NCBI RefSeq assembly: GCF_023073335.1
Contig: NZ_JADPJG010000035.1
Coordinates: 577,879 to 641,878, forward strand
DNA from: Bradyrhizobium sp. 21
GTDB taxonomy: Bacteria; Pseudomonadota; Alphaproteobacteria; Rhizobiales; Xanthobacteraceae
Reading direction: 5' to 3'
Length of the DNA: 64,000 nucleotides
Part shown: one piece after another, positions 1 through 8,695 of the stretch
Numbering within the stretch: the first letter of the stretch is position 1
How the letters are laid out: every line of letters starts with the position of its first letter
The notes under the pieces: model-generated
Database searches by the model: none
What the model was told of the DNA's origin: nothing
Seen by the model: the letters and a program-made list of their open reading frames with translations, nothing else
Program-made: the position numbers and the translations under genes

Positions 1-57
1 GATCCCGAGCTTCTCAAGAAGCTCGATGCGGTGGCCGGGCGCATCCTGCGGGCGTGA
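1..57 (+). CDS. C-terminal fragment of upstream gene, probably 5'-methylthioadenosine phosphorylase
   Basis: The first 57 bases read as an open frame ending DAVAGRILRA then TGA; the start lies outside the window. It stops 18 bases before mtnA, so the two are very likely co-transcribed. In related alphaproteobacteria the gene before mtnA is usually mtnP, which makes the substrate of the MtnA step. The mtnP identity is inferred from position only, because 18 residues are too few to identify a family. Confidence 0.55.
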   Translation, partial: DPELLKKLDAVAGRILRA

Positions 58-75
58 TACGAAAGGCAGAATGCC

Positions 76-1182
76 ATGAATGTCGACGGCAAGCATTTTC
101 GCAGCATCTGGCGCGAGCGCGACGGCTGGTCGGTCGGCGCGATCGACCAGCGCCGGCTGCCGCATGAATTCGTCATCGCAAGTCTGAAATCATGTGAAGC
201 CGCAGCGGTTGCGATCCGCGACATGCTGGTGCGCGGTGCGCCGCTGATCGGCGCGACCGCAGCCTATGGCATGGCGCTCGCGATGCGCGAGGACAGTTCC
301 GACGCTGGGCTGAAGCACGCCTACGAGACGATGATTGTGGCGCGGCCGACAGCGATCAATCTGAAATGGGCGCTCGACGAGATGCGCGCGACGCTCGCGC
401 CGGTTGATCCGGTTGAACGGGCGGAAGCTGCCTATGCGCGCGCCGACGAGATCGTCGAGCAGGACGTCGAGATCAACCGCGGCATCGCCGCCAACGGCCT
501 GAAGCTGATCGAGGCGATCGCGGCGAAGAAGCCGGGCGAGACGGTCAATTTGCTGACCCATTGCAATGCCGGATGGCTTGCCACCGTCGATTGGGGCACC
601 GCCACGGCGCCGATCTATCTCGCGCATGAGCGCGGCATCAAGGTCCATGTCTGGGTCGACGAGACACGTCCGCGCAACCAGGGCGCCTCGCTCACGGCCT
701 GGGAGCTCGGTCATCACGGCGTGCCTCACACCGTGATCCCCGATAACACCGGCGGTCATCTGATGCAGCACGGCATGGTCGATCTCGCTATCGTCGGCAC
801 CGATCGCGTTGCCGCCAATGGCGACGTCTGCAACAAGATCGGCACCTATTTGAAAGCGCTCGCCGCGTACGATAATGGCGTGCCGTTCTATGTCGCACTG
901 CCGTCGCCGACGATCGACTTCGCCGTCGATGACGGCATTCGCGACATCCCGATCGAGCAGCGCAGTGGCACGGAGGTCACCGACATGACCGGCCGCACGG
1001 CCGATGGTAGGCTTGAGACGGTGCGTATCGTGCCCGAGGGCTCGCCAGTCGCGAACTACGCGTTCGACGTGACCCCGGCACGCCTCGTCACAGGGCTCAT
1101 CACCGAGCGCGGCGTGCTGAAGCCGGATCGCGCCTCGCTCGCTGCCGCCTTCCCGGAGCGGATCGTTGCCGCGGCGGAGTAG
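76..1182 (+). CDS. mtnA: Methylthioribose-1-phosphate isomerase MtnA
   Basis: 368 residues, the usual length for MtnA, an eIF2B-alpha-like isomerase of the methionine salvage pathway that converts 5-methylthioribose-1-phosphate to the ribulose form in the cytoplasm. Visible family signatures are [13 protein letters not shown] near residues 53-65, LLTHCNAG with Cys163, [18 protein letters not shown] near 195-212, and [12 protein letters not shown] with Asp243. Cys163 and Asp243 correspond to the catalytic Cys/Asp pair known in the family. An overlapping ATG at 71 is in another frame; the ATG at 76 follows an AAAGG ribosome site. It is the second gene after a probable mtnP and converges on the HAD gene 23 bases downstream. 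Confidence 0.96.
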   Translation: MNVDGKHFRSIWRERDGWSVGAIDQRRLPHEFVIASLKSCEAAAVAIRDMLVRGAPLIGATAAYGMALAMREDSSDAGLKHAYETMIVARPTAINLKWALDEMRATLAPVDPVERAEAAYARADEIVEQDVEINRGIAANGLKLIEAIAAKKPGETVNLLTHCNAGWLATVDWGTATAPIYLAHERGIKVHVWVDETRPRNQGASLTAWELGHHGVPHTVIPDNTGGHLMQHGMVDLAIVGTDRVAANGDVCNKIGTYLKALAAYDNGVPFYVALPSPTIDFAVDDGIRDIPIEQRSGTEVTDMTGRTADGRLETVRIVPEGSPVANYAFDVTPARLVTGLITERGVLKPDRASLAAAFPERIVAAAE

Positions 1183-1205
1183 GACGTTTGACGGAGAATG
1201 ATGGG

Positions 1206-1841
1206 CTAGCTCAGCTTCAATCCCGTCGCCGTCTCGAGCGCGGCGATCGCCTGCGCGCCGCTGGTGACCTTGATCGTCGTCATCCCCATCTCGCGCGCGG
1301 GCTTGAGGTTGACGCCGAGATCGTCGAGATAGACGCAATTGTTGGGATCGACCTTCAGCGTCTCGACCATCAGTTGGTAAATGCGCGGGTCCGGCTTGCG
1401 CAGGCCGATCTTGGCGGACTCGATGACATGGTCGAACAGCACCATCACCTCGGCGACGTAGAGCGAGCGCCCGGTCATGCTGCCGATCGCGTTGGCCGGC
1501 AGATTGTTGGTGATGCAGCCGGTCTTGAACTGCGCCTTGATGCGCTTCAGCGCTTCGACCATCTCGGGGCGCAAATCGCCCTGAAGCAGCGGCAGCACAT
1601 CGCGGCCGCGCACCTCCGCGCCGAGCGCGCGCGATTCCTCGGCGAACAAATGATCGAACGCGTCGATATCGACCTCGGCGCGCTCGAACTTGGCCCAGGC
1701 ATTTTCCAGATGATTGGCGGCATTGGTGCGCCGGATGAGATCGACGGGCAGGCCGCGCTCGGTCTCGTACCGCGCGAACGCCTCGAACGGTGAGCTCGTC
1801 AGCACGCCGCCAAAATCAAAGATCACAGCTTCGATCGCCAC
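1206..1841 (-). CDS. HAD-IA family hydrolase
   Basis: 211 residues with all four HAD motifs: the nucleophile segment IFDFGG with Asp9, TNN near 111-113, Lys149 in RKPDP, and YLDDLGVN with Asp173/Asp174. The cap is helical and inserted after the first motif, as in HAD-IA phosphatases and the phosphatase domain fused to epoxide hydrolases. Substrate cannot be read from sequence. The gene is convergent with mtnA; its 3' end is 23 bases away. A role as a phosphatase beside methionine salvage is possible but unsupported, since the pathway's usual MtnC-type enzyme has different signatures. Confidence 0.88.
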   Translation of the reverse strand: MAIEAVIFDFGGVLTSSPFEAFARYETERGLPVDLIRRTNAANHLENAWAKFERAEVDIDAFDHLFAEESRALGAEVRGRDVLPLLQGDLRPEMVEALKRIKAQFKTGCITNNLPANAIGSMTGRSLYVAEVMVLFDHVIESAKIGLRKPDPRIYQLMVETLKVDPNNCVYLDDLGVNLKPAREMGMTTIKVTSGAQAIAALETATGLKLS

Positions 1842-1951
1842 TGTCCTGCCCTCGTCAATGCCTTTCCAAGAGGGCTAGCATGCGATATCGGCAAGGGCCA
1901 GTCCGACGCAATCTCCAGCCCTCACCGATGCTGATGCCAAAGCGTGTTCCC

Positions 1952-2707
1952 ATGAAGAAGCTTGCAACTCTCATCGCCATGTTGCTGCTTGCCGCTCCCG
2001 CCCGTGCCATCGTCGGCGGCGGCACGCCGCAGGCCGACGGCGTTGCGCGCGTCGTCGTCACCATCGTCGGCTCGCGCGGCAATTTCTGCACCGGCAGCCT
2101 GATCGCACCAAAACTCGTGCTGACGGTTGCTCACTGCGTGCAGCCTGGCGCGGAGTACAAGATCGTCGATCGTGGTGCTGACGGTGCGCCTCAATTGCTC
2201 AATGTCCGCACCGTCGCGATCCATCCGAACTTCAACATGCAGGCGATGCAGGCGCACCGCGCCACCGCCGACGTGGCATTGCTGCAACTGGAAATTCCAC
2301 TCAAGGGAAAATCGACGGTGCCGGTCGGCGCACCAAACATTCCAATCCAGGTCGGCAGCCGCTTCGTCATTGCCGGCATCGGTGTCACCGTGCGCGGCGA
2401 CGGCAAGAGCGGCGGGGCGACGCGTGTTGCCGGCCTCGTTGCGACAGGTCAGCCCGGCACGCTCCAGATCCGGTTGGTCGATCCCGTAACCAACGGTGTT
2501 CGCGACGGAATCGGCGCCTGCACCGGCGATTCCGGCGGTCCCGTGTTCGAGGACAAGCCGAACGGTGCCGTGCTTGTCGGCGTCATCAGCTGGTCGACCG
2601 GGCCGAACGGTGCCGCCGGCTGCGGCGGATTGACCGGGGTCACGCCGCTCACGCTCTATCGCGACTGGATCTTGCAGACCGCGCGGAGCTGGGGTGCTGC
2701 GCTGTGA
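1952..2707 (+). CDS. Secreted trypsin-like serine protease (S1 family)
   Basis: The frame is open from 1790, but that extension runs into the HAD gene. The ATG at 1952 starts a clean signal peptide, MKKLATLIAMLLLAAPARA, so I use it (251 residues). The chymotrypsin-fold triad is visible: LTVAHC (His61), ATADVALLQL (Asp107) and CTGDSGGPVF (Ser194), with paired cysteines around the active site. Cleavage after ARA leaves IVGG as the mature N-terminus, the same sequence eukaryotic trypsins expose only after zymogen activation. Likely periplasmic or secreted. Upstream starts at 1880 or 1928 cannot be excluded. No operon partner is evident. Confidence 0.88.
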   Translation: MKKLATLIAMLLLAAPARAIVGGGTPQADGVARVVVTIVGSRGNFCTGSLIAPKLVLTVAHCVQPGAEYKIVDRGADGAPQLLNVRTVAIHPNFNMQAMQAHRATADVALLQLEIPLKGKSTVPVGAPNIPIQVGSRFVIAGIGVTVRGDGKSGGATRVAGLVATGQPGTLQIRLVDPVTNGVRDGIGACTGDSGGPVFEDKPNGAVLVGVISWSTGPNGAAGCGGLTGVTPLTLYRDWILQTARSWGAAL

Positions 2708-2831
2708 TTTGATCGCGGCTCGATCTGTGTCATTTTAGTGCGGAAGCGCGATGGGCACCCATGCCCGTCGCGGAGGAAACGCGTCGCCCAATCAAGGGCG
2801 GCCATAAAAACAAGCAAGGCAAGAAGCACCA

Positions 2832-4334
2832 ATGAATGTCGCTGTTCGCAGTCACGCCTCGGCCAAACAGGCCTCTGAACATTTCGACGTGCTGATCGTC
2901 GGTGCCGGCATCTCCGGCATCGGCAGCGCCTATCACATGACAAAGCAGCTTCCCGGCGCGAGCTTCGTCATCCTGGAGACGCAGGCGACGTTCGGCGGCA
3001 CCTGGACCACGCATCGTTATCCCGGCATCCGCTCCGACAGCGACCTCCACACTTTCGGCTATAGCTTCAAGCCCTGGGTCGGTCCGCCGATCGCGACCGC
3101 CGAGGAAATCCTCACCTACATGAACGAGGTGATCGACGACAACGATATCGCCCGCCACATCCGCTACAAGCACAAGATCAATTCCGCGAGCTGGTCGAGC
3201 GAGCAGAATCTCTGGACCATCGACGCCGTGACGACCGACACCGGCGAGCCGAAAACCTTCACCGCCAATTTCCTCTGGATGTGCCAGGGCTACTACCGAC
3301 ATTCGGAAGGCTACACGCCGGAATGGAAAGGCACTGATAGCTTCAAGGGCCGCATCGTTCATCCGCAGACCTGGCCCGATGATATCGACCTCGCGAACAA
3401 GAAGGTGGTCGTGATCGGCTCGGGCGCGACGGCGGCAACGCTGGTGCCGAACATCGCGGACAAATGCGCACATGTCACCATGCTGCAGCGCTCGCCGACC
3501 TACTTCCGCCTCGGCCGCAATGCCATCGAGATCGCGGAGGAGCTGCGCCGGCTTCAGGTCGACGAGGAATGGATCCACGAGATCGTCCGCCGCAAGATCC
3601 TGTTCGAGCAGGATGCGTTCACCAAGCTCTGCATCTCCAAGCCGGAGCAGGTGAAGAAGGAGCTGATCGGCCAGATCAGCGCGGTGCTCGGTCCGGACTA
3701 CGATGTCGAGACGCACTTCACGCCGAGCTACCGGCCGTGGCGGCAGCGCATCGCCTTCGTGCCCGACGCCGACCTGTTCAAGGGCATCGCCAGCGGCAAG
3801 GCTTCCGTCGTCACCGACGAGATCGAATGCTTTGTCGAGAACGGCATCCAGCTCAAATCCGGCAAGCGGCTGGAGGCCGATATCATCGTCACCGCGACCG
3901 GTTTCCATCTCGCGGCCCTCGGCGATATCGGCTTTGAGATCGACGGCAAGCCGCTGGCCTTCGGCGACACCGTCACCTATCGCGGCATGATGTTCACGGG
4001 CGTGCCGAACTTGGTCTGGGTGTTCGGCTATTTCCGCGCCAGCTGGACGCTGCGCGTCGATCTCGTCGCCGATTTCGTCTGCCGTCTGCTCGCCCATATG
4101 AAGACCAAGGGCGCGAAGAAGGTCGAGGTGGCGTTGCGTCCCGAAGACCACAACATGCCGATCCTGCCCTGGATCGATCCGGAGAATTTCAACCCCGGTT
4201 ACATCATGCGCGACATCAACCTGCTGCCCAAGCGCGGCGACAAGCCGGAATGGCAGCACAGCCAGGATTACTGGACCGAGAAGGACGAGATCCCGAAGAC
4301 GGATCTCGATGACGGGGCGTTTGTGTACAAGTGA
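2832..4334 (+). CDS. Flavin-dependent monooxygenase, Baeyer-Villiger type
   Basis: 500 residues with an N-terminal FAD-binding Rossmann motif (VGAGISGIGSAYHM, residues 23-36), then FGGTWTTHRYPGIRSD, typical of class B flavoprotein monooxygenases. A second dinucleotide fold for NADPH has GSGATAATLVP at 196-206. The type I Baeyer-Villiger fingerprint FxGxxxHxxxWP is present exactly as FKGRIVHPQTWP at 171-182. Such enzymes use NADPH and O2 to oxygenate ketones to esters or lactones, sometimes heteroatoms. The substrate is unknown. The following gene on the same strand is an Old Yellow Enzyme homologue, which would fit reductive and oxidative processing of a cyclic enone or ketone; the pairing is inferred from proximity (198-base gap). 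Confidence 0.92.
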   Translation: MNVAVRSHASAKQASEHFDVLIVGAGISGIGSAYHMTKQLPGASFVILETQATFGGTWTTHRYPGIRSDSDLHTFGYSFKPWVGPPIATAEEILTYMNEVIDDNDIARHIRYKHKINSASWSSEQNLWTIDAVTTDTGEPKTFTANFLWMCQGYYRHSEGYTPEWKGTDSFKGRIVHPQTWPDDIDLANKKVVVIGSGATAATLVPNIADKCAHVTMLQRSPTYFRLGRNAIEIAEELRRLQVDEEWIHEIVRRKILFEQDAFTKLCISKPEQVKKELIGQISAVLGPDYDVETHFTPSYRPWRQRIAFVPDADLFKGIASGKASVVTDEIECFVENGIQLKSGKRLEADIIVTATGFHLAALGDIGFEIDGKPLAFGDTVTYRGMMFTGVPNLVWVFGYFRASWTLRVDLVADFVCRLLAHMKTKGAKKVEVALRPEDHNMPILPWIDPENFNPGYIMRDINLLPKRGDKPEWQHSQDYWTEKDEIPKTDLDDGAFVYK

Positions 4335-4531
4335 GGGGTGGTAGGCGGCGCCACATGCTCCGTGTCGTCCCGGCCTTCGCGCTCTTGTGATCATGTGCCG
4401 CTGATCATGTGCGCGCGAAATGCATGGCCCCGCGCGCGGCCATTCCCGCCGCGCAGGTGGCATTCTCACATCCGCCCACTACACTTCATGCAATTGCTTC
4501 CATCCCCTCCATCCCTTTCGGAACTCCCCGC

Positions 4532-5644
4532 ATGAGCGCCCTGTTTTCTCCGATCAAGCTGCGCGGCCTGACATTGAAGAACCGCATCGTGGTGTCGCCG
4601 ATGTGCCAGTATTCGGCCGACGACGGCGTTCCCACCGACTGGCACTTCACCCACATCAACAATCTCAGCCTGTCGGGGGCTGCGATGTTCTGCATCGAGG
4701 CGACCCATGTCGAGGCGATCGGCCGCATCACGCCGGGCTGTCTCGGGCTCTACAGCGATGCCGCCGAAGCCGCGCTGAAGCAGATCCTCACCTCGGTGCG
4801 CAAGCATTCCTCCACCGCGGTCGCGATGCAGCTCGCGCATGCCGGCCGCAAGGCCTCCAGCGCGCGCCCCTGGGACGGTGGACAGCTCATTCCAGTTGAC
4901 CAGGGCGGCTGGCGGACGGTGGCGCCGTCGGCGCTGCCGCACAAGGAGGGCGAGGCCGCGCCGCTGGCGCTCGACGCCGCCGGCCTCAAGCGCATCCGCG
5001 ACGCCTTCGTCGACTCTGCGAAACGCGCCGATCGCATCGGCATCGACGCCATCGAGCTGCATGGCGCGCACGGCTATCTCCTGCACCAGTTCCTGTCGCC
5101 GATCTCCAACAAGCGCACCGACGAATATGGCGGCTCGCTCGAGAACCGCATGCGCTTTCCGCTCGAAATCTACGACGCTGTCCGGGCGGTATTCCCGCGC
5201 GAAAAACCGGTGGGCATGCGGGTGTCGTCGACCGACTGGGTCGAGGGCGGCTGGGACCTAGCGCAGACCATCGCATTCGCCAACGCGCTGAAGGCGCGCG
5301 GCATCGACTGGATCGACGCCTCCTCCGGCGGCGTGTCGCCGCTGCAGAAGATCACGCTTGGCCCCGGCTATCAGGTGCAGTTCGCCGAGGCCATCAAGCG
5401 CGAGACCGGCTTGCCGACCATCGCCGTCGGCCTGATCACGGAGGGCAAGCAGGCCGAAGAGATCGTCGCATCGGGCAAGGCCGACATGGTCGCGCTCGCC
5501 CGCGGCATGCTCTACGACCCGCGCTGGGCCTGGCACGCCGCAGCCGAACTCGGCGGCGAGGTCGAAGCCCCGCCGCAATTCTGGCGCTCGCAGCCCTCGA
5601 CGCAGAAGGCGCTGTTCGGCAAGACCACGTTCGGGGCGAGGTGA
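4532..5644 (+). CDS. NADH:flavin oxidoreductase, Old Yellow Enzyme family (YqjM/xenobiotic reductase A-like)
   Basis: 370 residues from the ATG at 4532; the open frame runs on upstream without coding character. FMN-binding TIM-barrel signatures include NRIVVSPMCQYSADDG, with Cys25 at the position of the redox-tuning cysteine of the YqjM/XenA subclass, then HAGRKAS, IELHGAHGYLLHQFLSPISN and RTDEYGGSLENRMRFPLE, and DMVALARGMLYDPRWAWHAA near the C-terminus. These enzymes reduce activated C=C bonds of enones, maleimides or nitroesters with NAD(P)H. The physiological substrate is not evident. It lies downstream of the Baeyer-Villiger-type monooxygenase in the same orientation. Confidence 0.93.
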   Translation: MSALFSPIKLRGLTLKNRIVVSPMCQYSADDGVPTDWHFTHINNLSLSGAAMFCIEATHVEAIGRITPGCLGLYSDAAEAALKQILTSVRKHSSTAVAMQLAHAGRKASSARPWDGGQLIPVDQGGWRTVAPSALPHKEGEAAPLALDAAGLKRIRDAFVDSAKRADRIGIDAIELHGAHGYLLHQFLSPISNKRTDEYGGSLENRMRFPLEIYDAVRAVFPREKPVGMRVSSTDWVEGGWDLAQTIAFANALKARGIDWIDASSGGVSPLQKITLGPGYQVQFAEAIKRETGLPTIAVGLITEGKQAEEIVASGKADMVALARGMLYDPRWAWHAAAELGGEVEAPPQFWRSQPSTQKALFGKTTFGAR

Positions 5645-5771
5645 GGGGGGGCCTGCGAGTGGTGCGCTTTTTCGTCAACTCTCCCTCACGCATCCGTAAC
5701 TCTCCTCACCTTCCACCTCAGGCAAATCTGGCCTAACCTCGCGCGCATCCAACTCCTCGCGGAGGCCCGTC

Positions 5772-6179
5772 ATGCGGTTTCGTGTCCGGAAGGCTGCCCA
5801 CGTCATCGAGCGCGTGGGTCTGGCGATGGCAGGCGCGGCGTGCGGCCTGTTCGTCGGCGCCTATGTCGGATCTGCCATCCCCGCGCTCACCACGGAGGGG
5901 TTCCTGCTGCTGATGATGGTGCTGGGCTTCGTCGGCTTCTATCTCGGCATCGACACGCCGCAGCTTCCCTTCGACGAGGCGCACAGCGCCATCGATGCTG
6001 CGGAACTGCTGAGCGCCGCCGGCACGCTCTGCGCCACGCTCACCGCATTCGCCTCCGTCGCCATCATCGTATTGCGCCTCGAGCCGCATATCGCCTGGAG
6101 CTGGTTCGCTTTGTTCGGCTGGATCGCCGGCGTCGCGATGCAGATCGTCGCGGGCGCGAAAGCCAGGATGCGGAAGTAG
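5772..6179 (+). CDS. Small conserved membrane protein of unknown function
   Basis: 135 residues with about four hydrophobic helices: roughly 17-37, 44-59, 77-98 and 108-127. A short basic N-terminus (MRFRVRKAAHVIER) suggests a cytoplasmic start. I recognise no domain or catalytic motif. The ATG at 5772 follows CTCGCGGAGGCCCGTC, a good GGAG ribosome site. The gene is convergent with the PilZ gene; the gap between their stops holds the perfect palindrome at 6219-6264. Confidence 0.7.
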   Translation: MRFRVRKAAHVIERVGLAMAGAACGLFVGAYVGSAIPALTTEGFLLLMMVLGFVGFYLGIDTPQLPFDEAHSAIDAAELLSAAGTLCATLTAFASVAIIVLRLEPHIAWSWFALFGWIAGVAMQIVAGAKARMRK

Positions 6180-6218
6180 GTTCGGGTGAGGGGTGCACGG
6201 CCGTGCGTTAAATTCCGC

Positions 6219-6264
6219 CGTCGTCCTGGCCTAGTGCGCAATTGCGCACTAGGCCAGGACGACG
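6219..6264. repeat. Perfect 46-bp palindrome, intergenic repeat
   Basis: Positions 6219-6241 are exactly the reverse complement of 6242-6264 with no loop; the centre is TGCGCAATTGCGCA. The element sits between two convergent genes (stops at 6179 and 6279). The same core, CTAGTGCGCAATTGCGCAC, reappears in both arms of the larger repeat at 41149-41309, so it is a dispersed family and not only a local terminator. It could still fold as a bidirectional hairpin in RNA. Confidence 0.9.
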
Positions 6265-6278
6265 AAAGCGACAGGTGC

Positions 6279-6530
6279 CTAAAACACCACGCCCACCCGC
6301 GTCCCGCGCTTCCACGCGATGCGGCAGCGCTTTTTCGTGTTGACGTGCAGCAGCTCGAACCTGTCGGGAATCTTCACCTGCCCGCCGAGATCGACGCAGG
6401 CCCCGCCGGCCGAATAGTCGATCAGCGTGCAGACGATCACAGGCGCGCGCGGGTCGGTGATGATCTTGGCCTGGCGGGACACCAGGCCTGCGGGCTTCAC
6501 ACGGGCATGTCGGCGCGGATGCATTGGCAC
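6279..6530 (-). CDS. PilZ domain protein
   Basis: 83 residues, essentially one PilZ domain. The c-di-GMP-binding signature is recognisable: an N-terminal RRHARVKP segment (RxxxR type) and, about 30 residues on, IDYSAGGACVDL (the D/NxSxxG element). A beta-rich remainder ends RIAWKRGTRVGVVF. Single-domain PilZ proteins of this size are numerous in Bradyrhizobium and usually of unknown target. It is convergent with the membrane protein gene upstream and followed by a repeat element. Start at 6530 or the second Met three codons in. Confidence 0.82.
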   Translation of the reverse strand: MPMHPRRHARVKPAGLVSRQAKIITDPRAPVIVCTLIDYSAGGACVDLGGQVKIPDRFELLHVNTKKRCRIAWKRGTRVGVVF

Positions 6531-6677
6531 TCTCCTCCAATTCCGCGGACGGCGCGGTGGTCAGGGACGCGATCATGCAAAGGAGAAGATTCGATCCGGC
6601 TAAGGCGGGCCTGAGAATTTTAATGAAAAGTGTCGGCGAATGGAGAAAAGCGGCGGTAGCGGGGTGAGGCGGCGCTT

Positions 6678-6765
6678 CGTCATTGCGAGCGCAGCGAAGC
6701 AATCAAGACTGCCTCCGCGGAAAGACTCCTGGATTGCGTCGTCACAAGGGCTCCTCGCAATGACG
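6678..6765. repeat. Palindromic intergenic repeat (GTCATTGCGAG family)
   Basis: Begins CGTCATTGCGAGCGCAGCG and ends CTCCTCGCAATGACG; the outer ends are inverted repeats of one another and the interior contains AAGCAATC and GGATTGCGTCG as inner arms. The same family occurs at 33708-33793 and as a truncated piece at about 41119. It lies downstream of the DUF2235 gene. Confidence 0.8.
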
Positions 6766-6780
6766 AGGCCGGCCACCATC

Positions 6781-8115
6781 TCACCCCGCCACGATCTCCT
6801 CCGTCTCCGCCGCCACACCCGGCCGCACCGGCATCGGCACCGTCACATAATCCTTCGGCAAATTCACCGGCCGGTAGTCCGGCTCCACCGCCATCCGCTT
6901 CACCACGCTCTCATGCACATGCGCGCCTTCGGGGATGAGGCGCGGTTCGCAATCGGGGATGTAAAAGCCCAAAAACACCTTCCGCTCCGGCCATTCCTTG
7001 TATGTCGCGCGCTTCGGCAGATACTCCAGCACGCGCCAGAGCGCCGTCATCGAATTGTGCAGCTCGCCCACCTTGCCGGTGTATTCGGGCGGCACATACT
7101 GGAACGGCGAGTTCTTGCGCTGGACGCCCCAGGCGAGCTGGTTCACCGTGCGCGGGTTGAAGTTCAGCCCCGCCTTCGCCGCCTCCTCGATCATCCAGAT
7201 CAGCGGATATTTGGACTCGCCGCTCTCGGCCTCGGGATAACCGCCGCCGACGTCGCAATGCACGCCGGCGAACCACACCTGCAAGATGTCCTGCGGCTCC
7301 TTCTTCTCGTCGGGCACGTAGCGGTTGCGCCAATAGTCCTGCGGCTGCTCATACTCTTTGAGGCGAAACATGCAGCGCTGCTCGTCGATCGCGATCGCCT
7401 GGCGGAAGATGTTGACGCTGGGATTGCGCAGCGTGAAGGCGAGCTCCTCCAGGCTGAAGACGAGGAAGAAGACGTCGCGCCGCGGCACGATCACGCTCGC
7501 CACCGTGTCCCAGACGCCGATGAAGTGGATGGTCGGCCAGCGCGTCGAGGTGATGCGCGCGAACTGGGCGGCGAGATCGAATTGGTCTTTCGGCAGCGGC
7601 CCCTGCTCGTCGACGGCGATGTCCTTGAGGTCCTCGATGTCGTTGCCGCGCCCGGTGCCGGAATATTGCTTGTAGGCGACGAGGCCACTGCCCGCGAGGT
7701 TGGCCTGCTCCGGCGAGATCAGCCCAATTTTGTGGATCAGCCCCGCCAGCACGCGAACCGTGTAGGCACCGCGCGAAAAACCGAACAGATAGATCTTGTC
7801 GCCGGGCGCGTAGTGCTCGACCAGGAAGCAATAGGCCGAGAGCACGTTGTCATCGAGCCCGTAGCCGGTGGCTAGCCCCAGCACCAGATTGATATTGGCC
7901 TTGAGCCGGTGCCACGTCGACGGCTCCGTCACCGTGCCGACGCCCGGATCGTAAAACACCACCTGCCGCGGCGACGTCCTGTCGGTCTTGCGCAGGCAGC
8001 GATAGAGCTTCAGGACGTTGGAGATGTTCTCCGAGATCTCGTTGCCGGTGCCGTCACAGCAGATGACGAGGTTCTTCGGTGTGGTGTGGTGGTCGGTTTT
8101 GGGTTCGTACTCCAC
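6781..8115 (-). CDS. DUF2235 family alpha/beta-hydrolase-like protein
   Basis: 444 residues from a GTG start preceded by GGGAGGGG. The N-terminus KNLVICCDGTGNEI and the nucleophile elbow YLFGFSRGAYTVR (Ser114 in GFSRG, residues 112-116) are diagnostic of DUF2235, which includes the Tle1-type phospholipase effectors of type VI secretion. Further signatures are VWFAGVHCDVGGGYPE and SVIVPRRDVFF. No signal peptide and no VgrG, Hcp or immunity-like neighbour is visible, so a secreted effector role is not supported here; a cytoplasmic lipase or esterase is equally possible. A decayed copy of part of this gene lies at 10248-10390 in the same orientation. Confidence 0.88.
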   Translation of the reverse strand: MEYEPKTDHHTTPKNLVICCDGTGNEISENISNVLKLYRCLRKTDRTSPRQVVFYDPGVGTVTEPSTWHRLKANINLVLGLATGYGLDDNVLSAYCFLVEHYAPGDKIYLFGFSRGAYTVRVLAGLIHKIGLISPEQANLAGSGLVAYKQYSGTGRGNDIEDLKDIAVDEQGPLPKDQFDLAAQFARITSTRWPTIHFIGVWDTVASVIVPRRDVFFLVFSLEELAFTLRNPSVNIFRQAIAIDEQRCMFRLKEYEQPQDYWRNRYVPDEKKEPQDILQVWFAGVHCDVGGGYPEAESGESKYPLIWMIEEAAKAGLNFNPRTVNQLAWGVQRKNSPFQYVPPEYTGKVGELHNSMTALWRVLEYLPKRATYKEWPERKVFLGFYIPDCEPRLIPEGAHVHESVVKRMAVEPDYRPVNLPKDYVTVPMPVRPGVAAETEEIVAG

Positions 8116-8205
8116 AGGTCAGCCCCTCCCGGTGATGCTACCGGGGCGAGTATAGCTGAAAAGCGCGACGTAGAAGAGACGACGGCGGCGCTTCTCCCTC
8201 TGCCC

Positions 8206-8340
8206 CTACTTCTTCTTCCCCGACCCGATCTCCGGCTGCCAGGCGGCATCCTTGCGGCTCGGTGCGGCGGCGCTTGTCTTGACCTTGTCCTTCTTCGGCT
8301 TCTTGGTCTCGCGGTTGCTGCGTTGCTGTCCCTTGGCCAT
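8206..8340 (-). CDS. Small highly basic protein of unknown function
   Basis: 44 residues, MAKGQQRSNRETKKPKKDK followed by a Ser/Ala-rich stretch and ending GSGKKK. The ATG at 8340 is preceded by AGAGGAGACCGACATC, a strong ribosome site, which sets the start although the frame is open upstream to 8595. The composition (about a quarter Lys/Arg) suggests nucleic-acid or ribosome contact, but that is a guess. I believe such short proteins are conserved in Bradyrhizobium; this is from memory and was not searched. Confidence 0.7.
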   Translation of the reverse strand: MAKGQQRSNRETKKPKKDKVKTSAAAPSRKDAAWQPEIGSGKKK

Positions 8341-8695
8341 GATGTCGGTCTCCTCTGGGGTTTTGAATTCGCTCGGTTCGTCCGATTGCGAGAATGACGC
8401 TACTGTATACGCGAGGCACGCGGCGACGAGAGTGGCACGCGGTGCCGCGCATACGATACGCGAAAGGTGCAGCGCAAGCGAGCTGCGGCAATTGCGTGAG
8501 CTGCGCTGACACGATGAAGCGTACGCGTGCACCACGCCGATTGCGAGGACAAAAGCGCCGGCCACGAGCGCGCGCTGCCTGCGGCCGCGGTGCACGCGGG
8601 CTGGGGGCGATAGTGCTGGCTATTGCCCTGCAACAAGTGCATGCTCGCCGCAGTCGGCGTCGGTTGGGGCTCCTCTTTGCGAAAGGCAGGCGCGC
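8341..8695. other. Intergenic region with no supported gene
   Basis: 355 bases between divergent small genes. Several frames are open on both strands but none has a good ribosome site plus recognisable protein; the candidate starting at 8514 on the plus strand is an Arg-rich string typical of spurious translation of GC-rich DNA. Promoters for both flanking genes must lie here. I saw no convincing -35/-10 pair or repeat. Confidence 0.5.

Noticed and set aside
2730-4469. Minus-strand frame opposite the monooxygenase
   Set aside because: Shadow of a gene that has an exact BVMO fingerprint; no independent start or motif.
6781-8115. DUF2235 protein as a type VI secretion effector
   Set aside because: No VgrG, Hcp, PAAR or immunity-like gene is adjacent, so the effector role is not supported.
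8206-8595. Longer minus-strand protein including the 44-residue gene
   Set aside because: A strong ribosome site directly precedes the internal ATG at 8340, and the upstream part looks like spurious translation.
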